NCBI GenBank assembly: GCA_905209435.1 | Contig: CAJLTE010000033.1 | Location: 1-30,402 of the forward strand | Length of the DNA stretch: 30,402 nucleotides | Direction: 5' to 3' | From: an uncultured Blautia sp. | GTDB taxonomy: Bacteria > Bacillota_A > Clostridia > Lachnospirales > Lachnospiraceae | Shown here: in pieces, positions 15,533 through 24,567 of the stretch | Position numbering within the stretch: position 1 is the first letter of the stretch | How the letters are laid out: every line of letters begins with the position of its first letter | Made by a program: the position numbers and the translations under genes | The notes under the pieces: model-generated | Told to the model about the DNA's origin: nothing | Database searches by the model: none | Seen by the model: the letters and a program-made list of their open reading frames with translations, nothing else

Positions 15533-16636
15533 TTAGTTATATTCTGCATTAAGATATACTTCATCCCTGCGATGGAACCCTCCATCTATAATAACTTCAT
15601 CAATATTCTCTCTTGTTACAGCAGTCGGCTCAAGAACTCTTGCCGGAATATCATAAGTTCCGTCATTTACTTTCTCAGTCACACCGTCCAGTTCAGAAAC
15701 CTCTTTTCCGCTTCCGATCTCTACCGCATATTGGGCCGCTTCCCGTGCCAGATCTTCTATAGACTTAAACGCGGTCATATACTGGGTTCCTTCTACAATA
15801 CGCTGACAGGCTGCCAGATCACCATCCTGTCCTACTACCACTACATTTCCTGCCATCTGATTTTCGGCAAGTACCTGTACTACCTGGCTGGCAATATCAT
15901 CATTTCCACACATAATTCCTTTCACATGAGGATATTTTTCCAATGCCTCCTCCATGTATCCAACTGCAAGTTCCGCAGTCCATCCGTCACAGTTTGCCTC
16001 ATAAACCACATTCAGATTTGTATTTTTAATTGTATCATCAAAACCATCTTTCAGCATATGGACATTATTGTCTGACAAAGGCCCCTGGATCATAAAAATA
16101 TCTCCGCCCTGCGGAAGTGCGTCTATCAGCGCCTGTGCCATGATCTCTCCTACTTTTCTGTTATCAAAAGATATGTAGAAATCCGTATTTGCATTATTAA
16201 TCATTCTGTCATAAGAAATCACCGGGATTCCCGCGTTGTGTGCCTTCTGGATCGCATCGGAAAGTACTCCGCAGTCTCTGGCGATCACCACGATTACATC
16301 TACCTGCTTGCTGATGAAATATTCGATCTGACTGATCTGTTCGTTTGCATCTGCTCCTGCATCCTGTACATTGACATCTGCCCCCAGTTCTCTGGCAGTT
16401 GCCACGAATACATCCCTGTCACGGATCCATCTTTCAATGACAAAAGAATCCACGGTAAGCCCAATCTGTATCTTATCCTCTTCTTTTCCTGACGATTCAG
16501 TCTCTTCTGCTTCTGTTTGCTCTTCCTCTGGCTTAGAGCCGCATCCGGCCAGAAGCACCACTCCCATACAAAGCACCAATACTCCCAGAAACAGTTTCTT
16601 TATTCTGTTATTCTTTCTTATTTTATGTTTTCTCAT
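15533..16636 (-). CDS. xylF: D-xylose-binding-like lipoprotein (XylF family)
   Basis: 367-residue sugar-binding lipoprotein. The signal peptide ends in the lipobox LLAGC, with lipidated C32, followed by an acidic linker rich in Glu (about 35-52). The mature part closely follows E. coli XylF: ERWIRDRDVFVATARELGA, NEQISQIEYFISKQVDVIVV, VISYDRMINNANTDFYISFD, and the hinge motif GNDDIASQ. It starts within the stop codon of the response regulator (TGATG, 1-nt overlap), so the two are translationally coupled, and a terminator follows. It thus belongs to the signalling operon rather than the transporter operon. It may pass ligand to the sensor or serve the transporter as a second receptor. Xylose as ligand is inferred from similarity. 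Confidence 0.9.
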   Translation of the reverse strand: MRKHKIRKNNRIKKLFLGVLVLCMGVVLLAGCGSKPEEEQTEAEETESSGKEEDKIQIGLTVDSFVIERWIRDRDVFVATARELGADVNVQDAGADANEQISQIEYFISKQVDVIVVIARDCGVLSDAIQKAHNAGIPVISYDRMINNANTDFYISFDNRKVGEIMAQALIDALPQGGDIFMIQGPLSDNNVHMLKDGFDDTIKNTNLNVVYEANCDGWTAELAVGYMEEALEKYPHVKGIMCGNDDIASQVVQVLAENQMAGNVVVVGQDGDLAACQRIVEGTQYMTAFKSIEDLAREAAQYAVEIGSGKEVSELDGVTEKVNDGTYDIPARVLEPTAVTRENIDEVIIDGGFHRRDEVYLNAEYN

Positions 16637-18231
16637 CAGCCTAACCTCTCTCTGAACTCACTTGGTGTAACCCCCTCATACTTCTTAAAAATCCTGCTGA
16701 AATAATTCGGATCACTGTATCCTGACTGCGCACATATTTCTTTAATGGAAAGCTGCGAATTTTGCAGAAGCTCTCTGGCATTCTTCAGACGAATCTCTGT
16801 AAGGTGTTCAATAAAATTCTTGCCTGTTTCCTGTTTAAACAGTTTACTGAAATAGTATGGACTGATATCCACCTCTCTCGAAACATCATCCAGCGAGATA
16901 TCTTTGCGGAAGTTTTTCTCAATATATGCTTTCGCTCTGTCTATAACACTGACAGCTTCCTTTTCTTTAGAGTTCTCCATCTTTGTACAGATTTCTCTTG
17001 TTTTGTCCAGAAACCAGTTGCGCAGACTCTCCATATCCGGACAAGTCTGAAGCTCCCTGATATATCCACGCCTGTCATTAATATTATATCTCATGGTTCC
17101 TGCAAAGAATGCCCTGCGTTCTGCATCCATTACAAGTTCCAGAATTTTTATCTCCACATCTTCTCTGGAAACCCCAGTCTGCCCATTCATCCATTCAAAG
17201 AAACCATTCGCACAGTTAAGTGCTCCTGCCACATCTTTTTCCAGAATGCGTTTCTGATACCTGCTCTCAAGATCTCTCGGATATTCCCCTTCGTATTTCT
17301 GTGCTACAGGAACATCCTCGATATGTACTACGTGGCTGGTACTCTCGCGAAGTGCCACAACAGCCTCCTGAAAAGACTCTTTCACGCTTCCAAGTTCTTT
17401 GACTCTGCCAATTCCACAGCGAAACATACTGTCAATCCTGTTCTCAAATTTATGCACCATATTTCTGGCTCTTGTAACAATGGCAACACGTTCTTCATAA
17501 TCTTCTGTTGCATTTTCATATGGAACCAGCAGCACGATCCTGTTTCCCATAATTGGTCCAACCAGACACTCAAAGAAATCCTGAGCAATTTCACGGAATG
17601 TAGAATAGAATTTGTTTGCTTTCACACTTGCACCAACTGCATTACTCAGCACACCATTCTCCAGAGAATCACCAAATTCCACAACCATCATATAGCCATA
17701 TTTCTGCTGAATATCCAAAAGCTGCGTATAATTATCCTGATAAGTAACAAAATCATCCTGCAGCAGTATATTGTTGATATACCCGCTCTCGATCATAGGT
17801 ACAACTGTTTCCAGTTTCTCTCTGATACGTAAGTCATCGCTTCTCTTTTTTCGGGTCTTATCTACTTTCTCCATCATTTTCACGCAGGTTTCCAGGATAA
17901 TTTTCTTATTTACAGGTTTCGTAAGAAACTCTTCAACTCCTAAACTCACTGCTTCTTTTGCATAGTTAAATTTGTCATATGCGGTAATGATCACAAAAAC
18001 AGCGGAACTGTTGAACTTCTTTATTTCTCTGATTGCCTGGATTCCACTGATTCCGGGCATCTGAATATCCATGAAACAGATATCCGGCGGATATGCCTGC
18101 GCCAGCTCCACCACCACTCTGCCAGACTTCGCGCAATGAATCTCGCATTCGTTTCCATATTCGGATTCAATGATTGTCTTTAATGATTCCAACATAATAC
18201 CTTCATCATCTGCTAACAAAATTCTGTACAT
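16636..18231 (-). CDS. Response regulator with AraC-type output domain (YesN family)
   Basis: 531-residue two-component regulator. The receiver domain (1-120) has D8 and D9, phosphoacceptor D55 in CFMDIQMPG, T83 and K105. A middle region of about 290 residues with YesN-type features follows. The C-terminal AraC double helix-turn-helix includes LDDVSREVDISPYYFSKLFK and IKEICAQSGYSDPNYFSRIF. The start is ATG 18229-18231, which has GGGGAG 7 nt upstream; an in-frame TTG five codons earlier is part of that site. It lies 96 nt after the kinase gene. Likely target is the promoter at 15380-15426, and perhaps its own operon. Confidence 0.95.
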   Translation of the reverse strand: MYRILLADDEGIMLESLKTIIESEYGNECEIHCAKSGRVVVELAQAYPPDICFMDIQMPGISGIQAIREIKKFNSSAVFVIITAYDKFNYAKEAVSLGVEEFLTKPVNKKIILETCVKMMEKVDKTRKKRSDDLRIREKLETVVPMIESGYINNILLQDDFVTYQDNYTQLLDIQQKYGYMMVVEFGDSLENGVLSNAVGASVKANKFYSTFREIAQDFFECLVGPIMGNRIVLLVPYENATEDYEERVAIVTRARNMVHKFENRIDSMFRCGIGRVKELGSVKESFQEAVVALRESTSHVVHIEDVPVAQKYEGEYPRDLESRYQKRILEKDVAGALNCANGFFEWMNGQTGVSREDVEIKILELVMDAERRAFFAGTMRYNINDRRGYIRELQTCPDMESLRNWFLDKTREICTKMENSKEKEAVSVIDRAKAYIEKNFRKDISLDDVSREVDISPYYFSKLFKQETGKNFIEHLTEIRLKNARELLQNSQLSIKEICAQSGYSDPNYFSRIFKKYEGVTPSEFRERLG

Positions 18232-18327
18232 TACTTCTCTCCCCAAACATTCTCTTTATTTCCCAGTTCTTTATGTAAGAAGTCAGGCTGATACTCGCAA
18301 TTGGATCAGGTAGCTTGCCTGGTTCGG

Positions 18328-19800
18328 TTAAACCGGTATATAGATTACTACTTCTGTTCCCTTGTCCACCCCATCACTGTTGATCTCCACAAGCCCTTTT
18401 TCTTCATAATAAAGTTCCAGACGACTGATCACATTATTCATACCGATTCCTGTAGAATCGCCCTCTTCACTCTTGTGTTCTTTATTTCCTGACAGAACAC
18501 TCTCTATCTGTTCCGGTGTCATTCCTTTTCCATTATCTTTTACACTAATGCGAATATAATCTGCATCCCCGGTAACTTTAAGATGAATCTTTCCTTCCCA
18601 TTCAATATCACGTATTCCGTGATTTACCGAATTTTCCACAACAGGCTGCAGAATCATACTCGGAACCCGGACATTTTCCAGAGTTTCATCCACATCTTTA
18701 CTGAAATGAATGTCACCTGCAAACCGGACATTAAGAATATAAATATAATTATCAACCGCTTCCAGCTCTTCTCCTAGAGTGGCATCTTCCTGTCCTTTCT
18801 TAACATTATATCGAAAGAAATCCGCCATCTTCTCCACAAAAATGCCTGTCTGTTCAGCATCCTCCATCATAGCAAGCTGTGCACCTGCATTCAGGGAATT
18901 AAACAGAAAATGTGGATTGATCTGAGACTGAAGATATTTCAGCTGAGCTTCTTTCAGGTGGTTTTCCATAAGTAGCTCACGCTCCATCATCTGCTGTTCT
19001 TTCTCCATACTCGCTTTCGTCCTCGCCATATACAGATCCAGATTCTCCACCATAGTGTTAAATGCTCTGGTCACCACGCCCAGTTCATCCTGTGCATCTG
19101 TATCATGCATCTTCACACGAAAATTTCCCTGTCCAACCAATTGCGCTGTCTCTGCCATATTTGAAAGAGGAATAAACATTTTTCTGGTTGCCAGAATAAG
19201 CAGGATCATTCCTCCTGCAACGATTACTATCATAATGATCGTATTGCTGATTTCCAGATAACGCATCACTGCGCGGAGCACAGAATATGTACTGGAATTT
19301 TCCTGAAACATCAGATTATTCAGTTCATCTATGGAAGACTGAATATATCCATAAAGTTTGGTTGCATCATCATATTTTCGTTTATATTTCTCCACATTTC
19401 TGCCTCGCTTGGCAGCTACAGTCTCTGCAGTACAGTCCAGATAAGTTTCTGACATTTTACGGATATTTCGTTCCAGGAGTTTTGCTGAATCATTGATATT
19501 TTTTTCATTAAGCTTCTCCAGCTGATTTCTGTATTTCGCTTCATTCTGGTAATAATCCAACAATACCTGCGAACTCTTTACCTTCAGATAGTCGTACATA
19601 TTGTCCTGTACTTTCTCAAATACCTGAGAAAGCTCGGTAAGTTCTGCATTGCTGGCATATACGTTATCCATCTTCTGCATGGAATTGTTGATCCGTACAT
19701 AGAAAATCATATTCATGGCAAACAGAAGTACCGCGATCATTCCCACTTCTATAACAATCTTGCTGACCAGAGAAAGGTCTTTCCAGCGAATCTGTTTCAT
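18328..19800 (-). CDS. Sensor histidine kinase, YesM/LytS family
   Basis: 490-residue membrane kinase. First membrane segment about 13-35, extracytoplasmic helical region 36-183, second membrane segment about 187-206, HAMP about 207-260, then a coiled stretch into the His_kinase domain. Phosphoacceptor H297 lies in QSQINPHFLFNSLN. The N-box has N390 in PVVENSVNHG, followed by DNGKGMT (422-428) and GIGMNN (451-456). The extracytoplasmic part has no recognisable ligand pocket, consistent with reading a partner binding protein. Its ATG overlaps the stop of the anchored binding protein (ATGA, 4-nt overlap), so the two are probably made in equal amounts. Partner regulator lies downstream. Confidence 0.95.
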   Translation of the reverse strand: MKQIRWKDLSLVSKIVIEVGMIAVLLFAMNMIFYVRINNSMQKMDNVYASNAELTELSQVFEKVQDNMYDYLKVKSSQVLLDYYQNEAKYRNQLEKLNEKNINDSAKLLERNIRKMSETYLDCTAETVAAKRGRNVEKYKRKYDDATKLYGYIQSSIDELNNLMFQENSSTYSVLRAVMRYLEISNTIIMIVIVAGGMILLILATRKMFIPLSNMAETAQLVGQGNFRVKMHDTDAQDELGVVTRAFNTMVENLDLYMARTKASMEKEQQMMERELLMENHLKEAQLKYLQSQINPHFLFNSLNAGAQLAMMEDAEQTGIFVEKMADFFRYNVKKGQEDATLGEELEAVDNYIYILNVRFAGDIHFSKDVDETLENVRVPSMILQPVVENSVNHGIRDIEWEGKIHLKVTGDADYIRISVKDNGKGMTPEQIESVLSGNKEHKSEEGDSTGIGMNNVISRLELYYEEKGLVEINSDGVDKGTEVVIYIPV

Positions 19801-20816
19801 TGTGTCTGCGCCTCCCTTCTCATCTCACGGACAGCATCTTTATCGAGGAAATTAATATCTACATTATAATAAGAATTTGTTCTCCCATCTTTCTGGTATT
19901 CTGTAAGAGCTTCAATACTGTATCTGCCAAGCTGGTCTGTGTCCACATCACAGGTAACAGAGATCACACCTTTTTCCACTGCAGTGAGGATATCTTCGGA
20001 ACTATAGTATCCGATAATCGTAACCTTACCTGCCAGATTGAAGTCCAGTACTGCCTGACGCGCACATTCCGTAGTTTCTTCATCCATACATACCAGAATA
20101 TCCGGCACCTTATCCTTCTGCTGAAAAATATCTGTAACTGCCTCTTCTGTCTCAAAAGTTCCTGTTGAGAGGAGGTTCTTCCCTGTAATCTTAATATCAG
20201 CTGCAGATCCGGCTTTTGCCTGAGCTGCATTGCTGATCTGAGTATAAATCTGGCTCTGATTCATATCATCAATATTCCGTTTAAGCAAAATAAGAATGCT
20301 TTTGGTATCTTTTGTCACGTATTCAGCAACTTTTTCTCCATAGGCACTGCCCAGCTGATAGTCACTGACTCCCACAAAACTCTGACGCATGCTGTGTACT
20401 GCATCACTCATAACTGTAACAACCGGAATCCCTTTCTGAACTGCTTCGTTAATTTTTGATTCCAGTCCTTGCTCTCCGCTGTACTGAAGAATGATTCCGT
20501 CTGAATTGGATGCAATGCTCATATTCATATAGTCGAGCTTATTGTAGTCGTTCTCTTTTCCACTGCCCCTCAGTTCAAGAATTGCATTATTCTTCTGCGC
20601 CCACTCCTGTGCACAATTATATACTGCCTGCCAGAAAGAGGACTCCGGACTGTCTACGATCATATCATACTTATACCTGTATACTTCGCCGTTCTCTTCC
20701 TGCTGACTGCTCTTGCCGGTCAACCCTTCATAATAGGCTTCTCCTGTCATATAAAAAATCAAAAAAATACCTGCTATTGCCAAAAAGACAAGCAGATTTG
20801 TCCGCTTCTTTTTCAT
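19797..20816 (-). CDS. Membrane-anchored sugar-binding sensor protein (XylFII-like)
   Basis: 339-residue type 1 periplasmic-binding-like protein. A positively charged start (MKKKRT) is followed by one hydrophobic segment (about 8-25, LLVFLAIAGIFLIFYM) with no lipobox, so it is an N-terminal membrane anchor. The sugar-binding fold begins at YRYKYDMIVDSP and contains SDGIILQYSGEQG, GIPVVTVMSDAV, VGVSDYQLGSAYGEKVA, and DILVCMDEETTECA. The start chosen is ATG 20814-20816, which has GGAGAAAGAA before it; the upstream ATG at 20828 and the longer frame to 20996 lack clear ribosome sites. Coupled to the kinase gene by a 4-nt overlap. In clostridia XylFII binds xylose outside the cell and signals through LytS; the same job is inferred here, ligand unproven. 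Confidence 0.85.
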   Translation of the reverse strand: MKKKRTNLLVFLAIAGIFLIFYMTGEAYYEGLTGKSSQQEENGEVYRYKYDMIVDSPESSFWQAVYNCAQEWAQKNNAILELRGSGKENDYNKLDYMNMSIASNSDGIILQYSGEQGLESKINEAVQKGIPVVTVMSDAVHSMRQSFVGVSDYQLGSAYGEKVAEYVTKDTKSILILLKRNIDDMNQSQIYTQISNAAQAKAGSAADIKITGKNLLSTGTFETEEAVTDIFQQKDKVPDILVCMDEETTECARQAVLDFNLAGKVTIIGYYSSEDILTAVEKGVISVTCDVDTDQLGRYSIEALTEYQKDGRTNSYYNVDINFLDKDAVREMRREAQTQ

Positions 20817-20898
20817 TTCTTTCTCCATAAACTGTTTTCTAAATTCTTCTCTTAACCATCTGACTGTATTAGCAATCAATCTGTCAGGCGCTTTATCT

Positions 20899-20904
20899 AT
20901 TATA
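20899..20904 (-). promoter_or_regulatory. Candidate -10 box of the sensing operon
   Basis: A TATAAT on the minus strand lies 83 bp before the chosen start of the anchored sensor gene. No good -35 is seen 16-18 bp upstream, so it may depend on an activator. The shared 236-bp region also drives the divergent deacetylase gene, for which no clear promoter was found. Confidence 0.35.
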
Positions 20905-21052
20905 CAATAAATCGGTATGTTTTGCTTTGTTTTTTTCATATACTGTAACATAATGATCACTGTCCACACTCTGCTGCCCCGAAATATGCATGTCAAAATT
21001 TTATTGCAGCAGACAATATTCTGCCAAAAAATATTATCAAGGAGTCTTTTTC

Positions 21053-21862
21053 ATGGAGCAAATCATAAAAATGATTTCAAAAACAAAAGCTGTCCTATTA
21101 TGCATGTTCTTACTCCTGGTCCTGTTTTTTTCCGATACGGACAGACGTATACGCGCGCTTACTATGATCGCAGGCCCCGGCATGCTTTCTCTGGTAAGTC
21201 AGTCACTGAACGCCCCTTCGCAGGACTACCCCTTATACTTCCAGAATATCTCAAGTCAAAAAACTGTTTCCGGAGTTGAAACCATTACTGATATTTCTGC
21301 AAAGGAAGCCCCCAGAATTGCCCTGACCTTTGACGACGGGCCTAATGCCAAATATACACCAATTCTCCTGGATGGTCTTCGTGAACGGAATATTCATGCA
21401 TCTTTTTTTCTGATAGGAGAAAATATCGAAGGAAATGAATGCATTCTTCAACAAATGCAGAAAGATGGTCACCTGATCGGTAATCATACCTGGGATCATG
21501 TACAGCTCAATAAGATTCCCGCACAGAAAGCACGTCTGGAAATCGAAAAAACCAATAATCGGATTTATGAAGCTACAGGTGTTTATCCCTCCTACGTTCG
21601 GCCTCCCTTCGGTGCATGGATCAAAGATATGGAACTGTCGGTCACCATGCTGCCAGTATTCTGGGATGTAGATACACTGGACTGGAAAAGTCAGAACATT
21701 GGCCGTATCCTTTCTATTGCAGAAAAAGAAGTCCACGATGGCTCCATTATCCTGATGCATGACGGTTATCAGACTTCCATAGATGCAGCCCTGAAAATTG
21801 CAGATCTCTTTACGCAGAAAGGGTATGTTTTTGTCACAGCAGATCAGCTTCTGGTTACATAA
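21053..21862 (+). CDS. Polysaccharide deacetylase, NodB homology domain, membrane-anchored
   Basis: 269-residue extracytoplasmic carbohydrate esterase (CE4), likely acting on peptidoglycan or another N-acetylated glycan. A signal-anchor occupies about 10-27. The NodB domain begins at 88: TFDDGPN with D94 (base) and D95 (metal), H145 and H149 in GNHTWDH (metal), RPPFGAW (183-189), DVDTLDW (205-211) and H236 in ILMHDGY. All five NodB motifs are intact, so the enzyme should be active. The start is ATG 21053 with AAGGAG 8 nt upstream; an in-frame extension to 20990 has no ribosome site. It diverges from the sensor operon and is followed by the yesL promoter, so it is probably a single transcript. 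Confidence 0.93.
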   Translation: MEQIIKMISKTKAVLLCMFLLLVLFFSDTDRRIRALTMIAGPGMLSLVSQSLNAPSQDYPLYFQNISSQKTVSGVETITDISAKEAPRIALTFDDGPNAKYTPILLDGLRERNIHASFFLIGENIEGNECILQQMQKDGHLIGNHTWDHVQLNKIPAQKARLEIEKTNNRIYEATGVYPSYVRPPFGAWIKDMELSVTMLPVFWDVDTLDWKSQNIGRILSIAEKEVHDGSIILMHDGYQTSIDAALKIADLFTQKGYVFVTADQLLVT

Positions 21863-21867
21863 AAGAT

Positions 21868-21896
21868 TTGCTTTTTCCCACCTGATTCGTTATACT
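21868..21896 (+). promoter_or_regulatory. Promoter of yesL and the radical SAM gene
   Basis: TTGCTT (21868-21873), 17-bp spacer, TATACT (21891-21896), starting 6 nt after the deacetylase stop. It implies a leader of about 125 nt before yesL, in which I see no strong structure. Confidence 0.55.
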
Positions 21897-22029
21897 AATA
21901 TATAAACCTTGTGCAGAGTTTTCCGTGAAAGAATTGTTCACAGTTGATACCGGCAATTCACTTAAATGCTTTATCTGAATTCCTGCCCTGCGCATCATAC
22001 TACACGTATAAAAAGGAGTATTCTAAAGA

Positions 22030-22755
22030 ATGGACAGATTATTTAACATGGACAACAAATTCTTTACCGTCATGGGACGTGTGGCAGACCTTATTATGCT
22101 TAATGTGGTCTTTCTGATCTGTTGTCTTCCGATTGTTACCATCGGTGCATCACTAACTGCACTGCACTATGTTACCCTGAAAATGGCCCGCAATGAGGAA
22201 TCTTATATTATCAGGAGTTTCTTTAAATCCTTTAAGCAGAACTTTAAACAGGCAACTATCATCAATCTGATCATGCTTGTCCTCGGAGCGATCCTTTACC
22301 TAGATCTGAATATCGTAAACTATTTCGGCAAACCTGTATCACAGATACTGTATATTCTTTTTATTGCTTTCGGTATCGTATACCTGATGGTTTTCCTTTA
22401 CATCTATCCGGTACTTGCAAAGTTTTACAATTCCATCAAAAATACATTCCGCAATGCATTTCTGATGTCCATCCGCCATCTTCCATATACAGTTCTGATG
22501 GCAGTCATCACAATTGCACCTGTATCTGTATTTATGATCAAAAGTTTCCGTGTACAGTCCACTGTGATCATGCTTCTTATCCTGATGGGATTTGCGCTGG
22601 AAGCATTTATCAACGGACATTTTCTGGTAAAGATTTTTGATAACTATATTCCGGCAGATGCTGATACAGCAAATACAAAAGCTGTTCCTGCTGAAACAGC
22701 CTCCACATTAGAAACTGCTGACAGCACTTCATCCGAAAATACTCACAATGTATGA
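22030..22755 (+). CDS. yesL: YesL family membrane protein (DUF624)
   Basis: 241-residue integral membrane protein. The start MDRLFNMDNKFFTVMGRVADLIMLNVVF and the LPIVTIGASLTALHYVTLKM segment are diagnostic for YesL/DUF624. About five hydrophobic segments lie at 20-40, 75-95, 103-128, 150-172 and 178-196. Residues 209-241 form a hydrophilic tail rich in Ala, Thr, Ser and Glu, longer and more repetitive than usual. In Bacillus, yesL heads the operon with yesM and yesN; here YesM/YesN-type genes lie just across the deacetylase gene on the other strand. Function unknown; an accessory role in sugar uptake or sensing is often proposed. Its stop overlaps the next start (ATGA). Confidence 0.92.
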   Translation: MDRLFNMDNKFFTVMGRVADLIMLNVVFLICCLPIVTIGASLTALHYVTLKMARNEESYIIRSFFKSFKQNFKQATIINLIMLVLGAILYLDLNIVNYFGKPVSQILYILFIAFGIVYLMVFLYIYPVLAKFYNSIKNTFRNAFLMSIRHLPYTVLMAVITIAPVSVFMIKSFRVQSTVIMLLILMGFALEAFINGHFLVKIFDNYIPADADTANTKAVPAETASTLETADSTSSENTHNV

Positions 22756-23696
22756 GAAAATGGGGTGAAAAGCCATATCATTCCCTTGACTATATGCTCA
22801 GAGAACGATTTGGCGAAAAAGTTTACAAGGTGACATTAAACGGCGGAATGTCATGTCCAAACCGTGACGGTAAGATTGGCACCCGCGGCTGTATCTTCTG
22901 CAGTGCAGGAGGAAGCGGCGATTTCGCTGCAGACGCGGCTCTTTCCATTACTGACCAGATTGAAAGCCAGATCAGCATTTTGTCACAGAAGAGACCAATT
23001 CACAAATATATCGCTTATTTTCAGGCATATACAAATACTTACGCTCCTGTCGGATATCTGGAGAAGATTTTTGCAGAGGCCATCTCACATCCGAAAGTTG
23101 TGGCACTTTCTATTGGTACCAGACCTGACTGTCTCAGTCCCGAAATTGTGGAGCTATTATCTAAGCTTAACCGTGTGAAACCAGTCTGGGTAGAGCTTGG
23201 GCTTCAGACAATTCATGAATCTACCGCTCAGTACATCCGAAGAGGATATCGGCTCGCAGTTTTCGATGATGCAGTAAAGCGTCTGCGGAAAGAGGGAATT
23301 GAAGTAATCGTACACACAATCCTTGGGCTGCCCGGCGAAAGCAATGCAGAAATTCTGGAAACCATGGAATACCTGAATCAGATAGATATCCAGGGGATCA
23401 AACTTCAGCTTCTCCACGTACTTCGTGGCACAGATCTGGCAACAGATTATGAAAATGGAAGGTTCCGTACTTATGAAAGAGATGAATACCTCTCACTTCT
23501 GATTGAATGTCTCGAACATCTGCGACCGGATATTGTTATACACCGCATTACAGGAGACGGACCAAAAGATTTACTGATCGCACCACTCTGGGCAAGCCGC
23601 AAGCGCGAAGTATTAAATATGTTGCATCATAAGATGAAAGAAGAACAGAGTTTTCAGGGTAAACGGTTTATCAGGAAGGATTTATCCTTTTCGTGA
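22752..23696 (+). CDS. TIGR01212 family radical SAM protein (YhcC/YtqA-like)
   Basis: 314-residue radical S-adenosylmethionine enzyme. The iron-sulfur cysteines are C35, C47 and C50 in GGMSCPNRDG..GCIFC, the spacing normal for this family. The start motif YHSLDYMLRERFGEKVYKV, then QAYTNTYAP, IGTRPDCL, WVELGLQTIHE and GLPGE all fit TIGR01212. The Bacillus member YtqA has been linked to the wobble-uridine side-chain modification of tRNA (MnmL); I apply that only as a hypothesis, since no YtqB/MnmM methyltransferase gene is adjacent. It overlaps the yesL end by 4 nt, so translation is coupled, though no functional link between the two is known. Confidence 0.93.
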   Translation: MRKWGEKPYHSLDYMLRERFGEKVYKVTLNGGMSCPNRDGKIGTRGCIFCSAGGSGDFAADAALSITDQIESQISILSQKRPIHKYIAYFQAYTNTYAPVGYLEKIFAEAISHPKVVALSIGTRPDCLSPEIVELLSKLNRVKPVWVELGLQTIHESTAQYIRRGYRLAVFDDAVKRLRKEGIEVIVHTILGLPGESNAEILETMEYLNQIDIQGIKLQLLHVLRGTDLATDYENGRFRTYERDEYLSLLIECLEHLRPDIVIHRITGDGPKDLLIAPLWASRKREVLNMLHHKMKEEQSFQGKRFIRKDLSFS

Positions 23697-23806
23697 TACA
23701 ACCAACTCCCTAAACACTGCTTATTGCTTTTTGCAACTGAAGCAAAGTATTTACTTAATTTAGTTAAAATATGTTCTCTGCAACTTCATGCAAAGGAGGG
23801 AATCAA

Positions 23807-24319
23807 TTGTCGACACCATTTACTATCTACAAATTAATCGTGTTATACATGCTCCAGAATACAGAGGATACTCTGACTAACTCACAGATTTCTGAATTTA
23901 TCCTGGAGCGGGAATACACGAACTATTTCCATCTCCAACAGGCAATTTCCGAGCTTGTGGAGGCAGAACTGATCACCATGGATACACGTTCTAATACCTC
24001 CCACTACCGAATTACCGAGGATGGCAAAAAGACCCTCTCCTTTTTTCAAAAGGATGTCTCTCCTGAGATCAAACAGGAAGTCAGAGAATATCTGAAATCC
24101 ACAGGATTCAAAGCTCAGGAACGTATCGTTACTCCTGCCGATTATTACATTACCAAACAGGGAACCTACTCTGTAAGATGCCAGCTCATCGAAAAAGGCC
24201 ACTCCCTGATTGACTTAAACATTGCAGCACCAAACCTGGACGCAGCTAAATCTATCTGCCAGAAGTGGTCAACACACTATCAGGAAATCTACGGTAAAAT
24301 AATGGAAGAGCTTTTATAA
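23807..24319 (+). CDS. DUF4364 family winged-helix protein, TTG start
   Basis: 170-residue protein of the DUF4364 family found in Lachnospiraceae and relatives. The N-terminal half (about 1-80) looks like a PadR/MarR-like winged helix: FTIYKLIVLYML, SQISEFILEREYTNYFHLQQ, ELITMDTRSNTSHYRITEDG. The C-terminal half is an alpha/beta domain with FKAQERIVTPADYY. The start is TTG 23807-23809, giving (M)STPFTIYK, directly after a strong AAAGGAGGG site; the in-frame ATG at 23771 lies upstream of that site and is not used. It is a single gene with its own terminator. No experimental function known to me; a transcription factor is likely. Confidence 0.92.
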   Translation: MSTPFTIYKLIVLYMLQNTEDTLTNSQISEFILEREYTNYFHLQQAISELVEAELITMDTRSNTSHYRITEDGKKTLSFFQKDVSPEIKQEVREYLKSTGFKAQERIVTPADYYITKQGTYSVRCQLIEKGHSLIDLNIAAPNLDAAKSICQKWSTHYQEIYGKIMEELL

Positions 24320-24338
24320 TGCTCTTCCATTATTTTTT
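24299..24338 (+). terminator. Intrinsic terminator of the DUF4364 gene
   Basis: ATAATGGAAGAGC (24299-24311) and GCTCTTCCATTAT (24321-24333) form a perfect 13-bp stem with a 9-nt loop, then T residues. The left arm is coding and the stop codon sits in the loop. Confidence 0.93.
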
Positions 24339-24389
24339 ATCTGAATCTGTCATATCGTTTTCATTTCTGTTTTAAACAGTGTGACAAGC

Positions 24390-24418
24390 TTTACAAAAAA
24401 TTACGAATACGTTATACT
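24390..24418 (+). promoter_or_regulatory. Promoter of rarA
   Basis: TTTACA (24390-24395), 17-bp spacer, TATACT (24413-24418), 150 bp before the rarA start. The leader between them shows no clear structure. Confidence 0.6.
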
Positions 24419-24567
24419 GAAACAAATATATGTTCTTACTTATATCATTTACATCATTCAAAATTGCAAGAACTGCCTGACAGCGAAACATTTCATGAAT
24501 ATCAACTCAAAGACAGAATACTTTTATCCCTGTCATCATTAATAATATCATTTATGGAGAACAAACT

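Noticed and set aside
16762..17832. 356-codon open frame on the plus strand
   Set aside because: It is antisense to the response regulator, rich in Cys, Phe and His, with no recognisable domain or start site.
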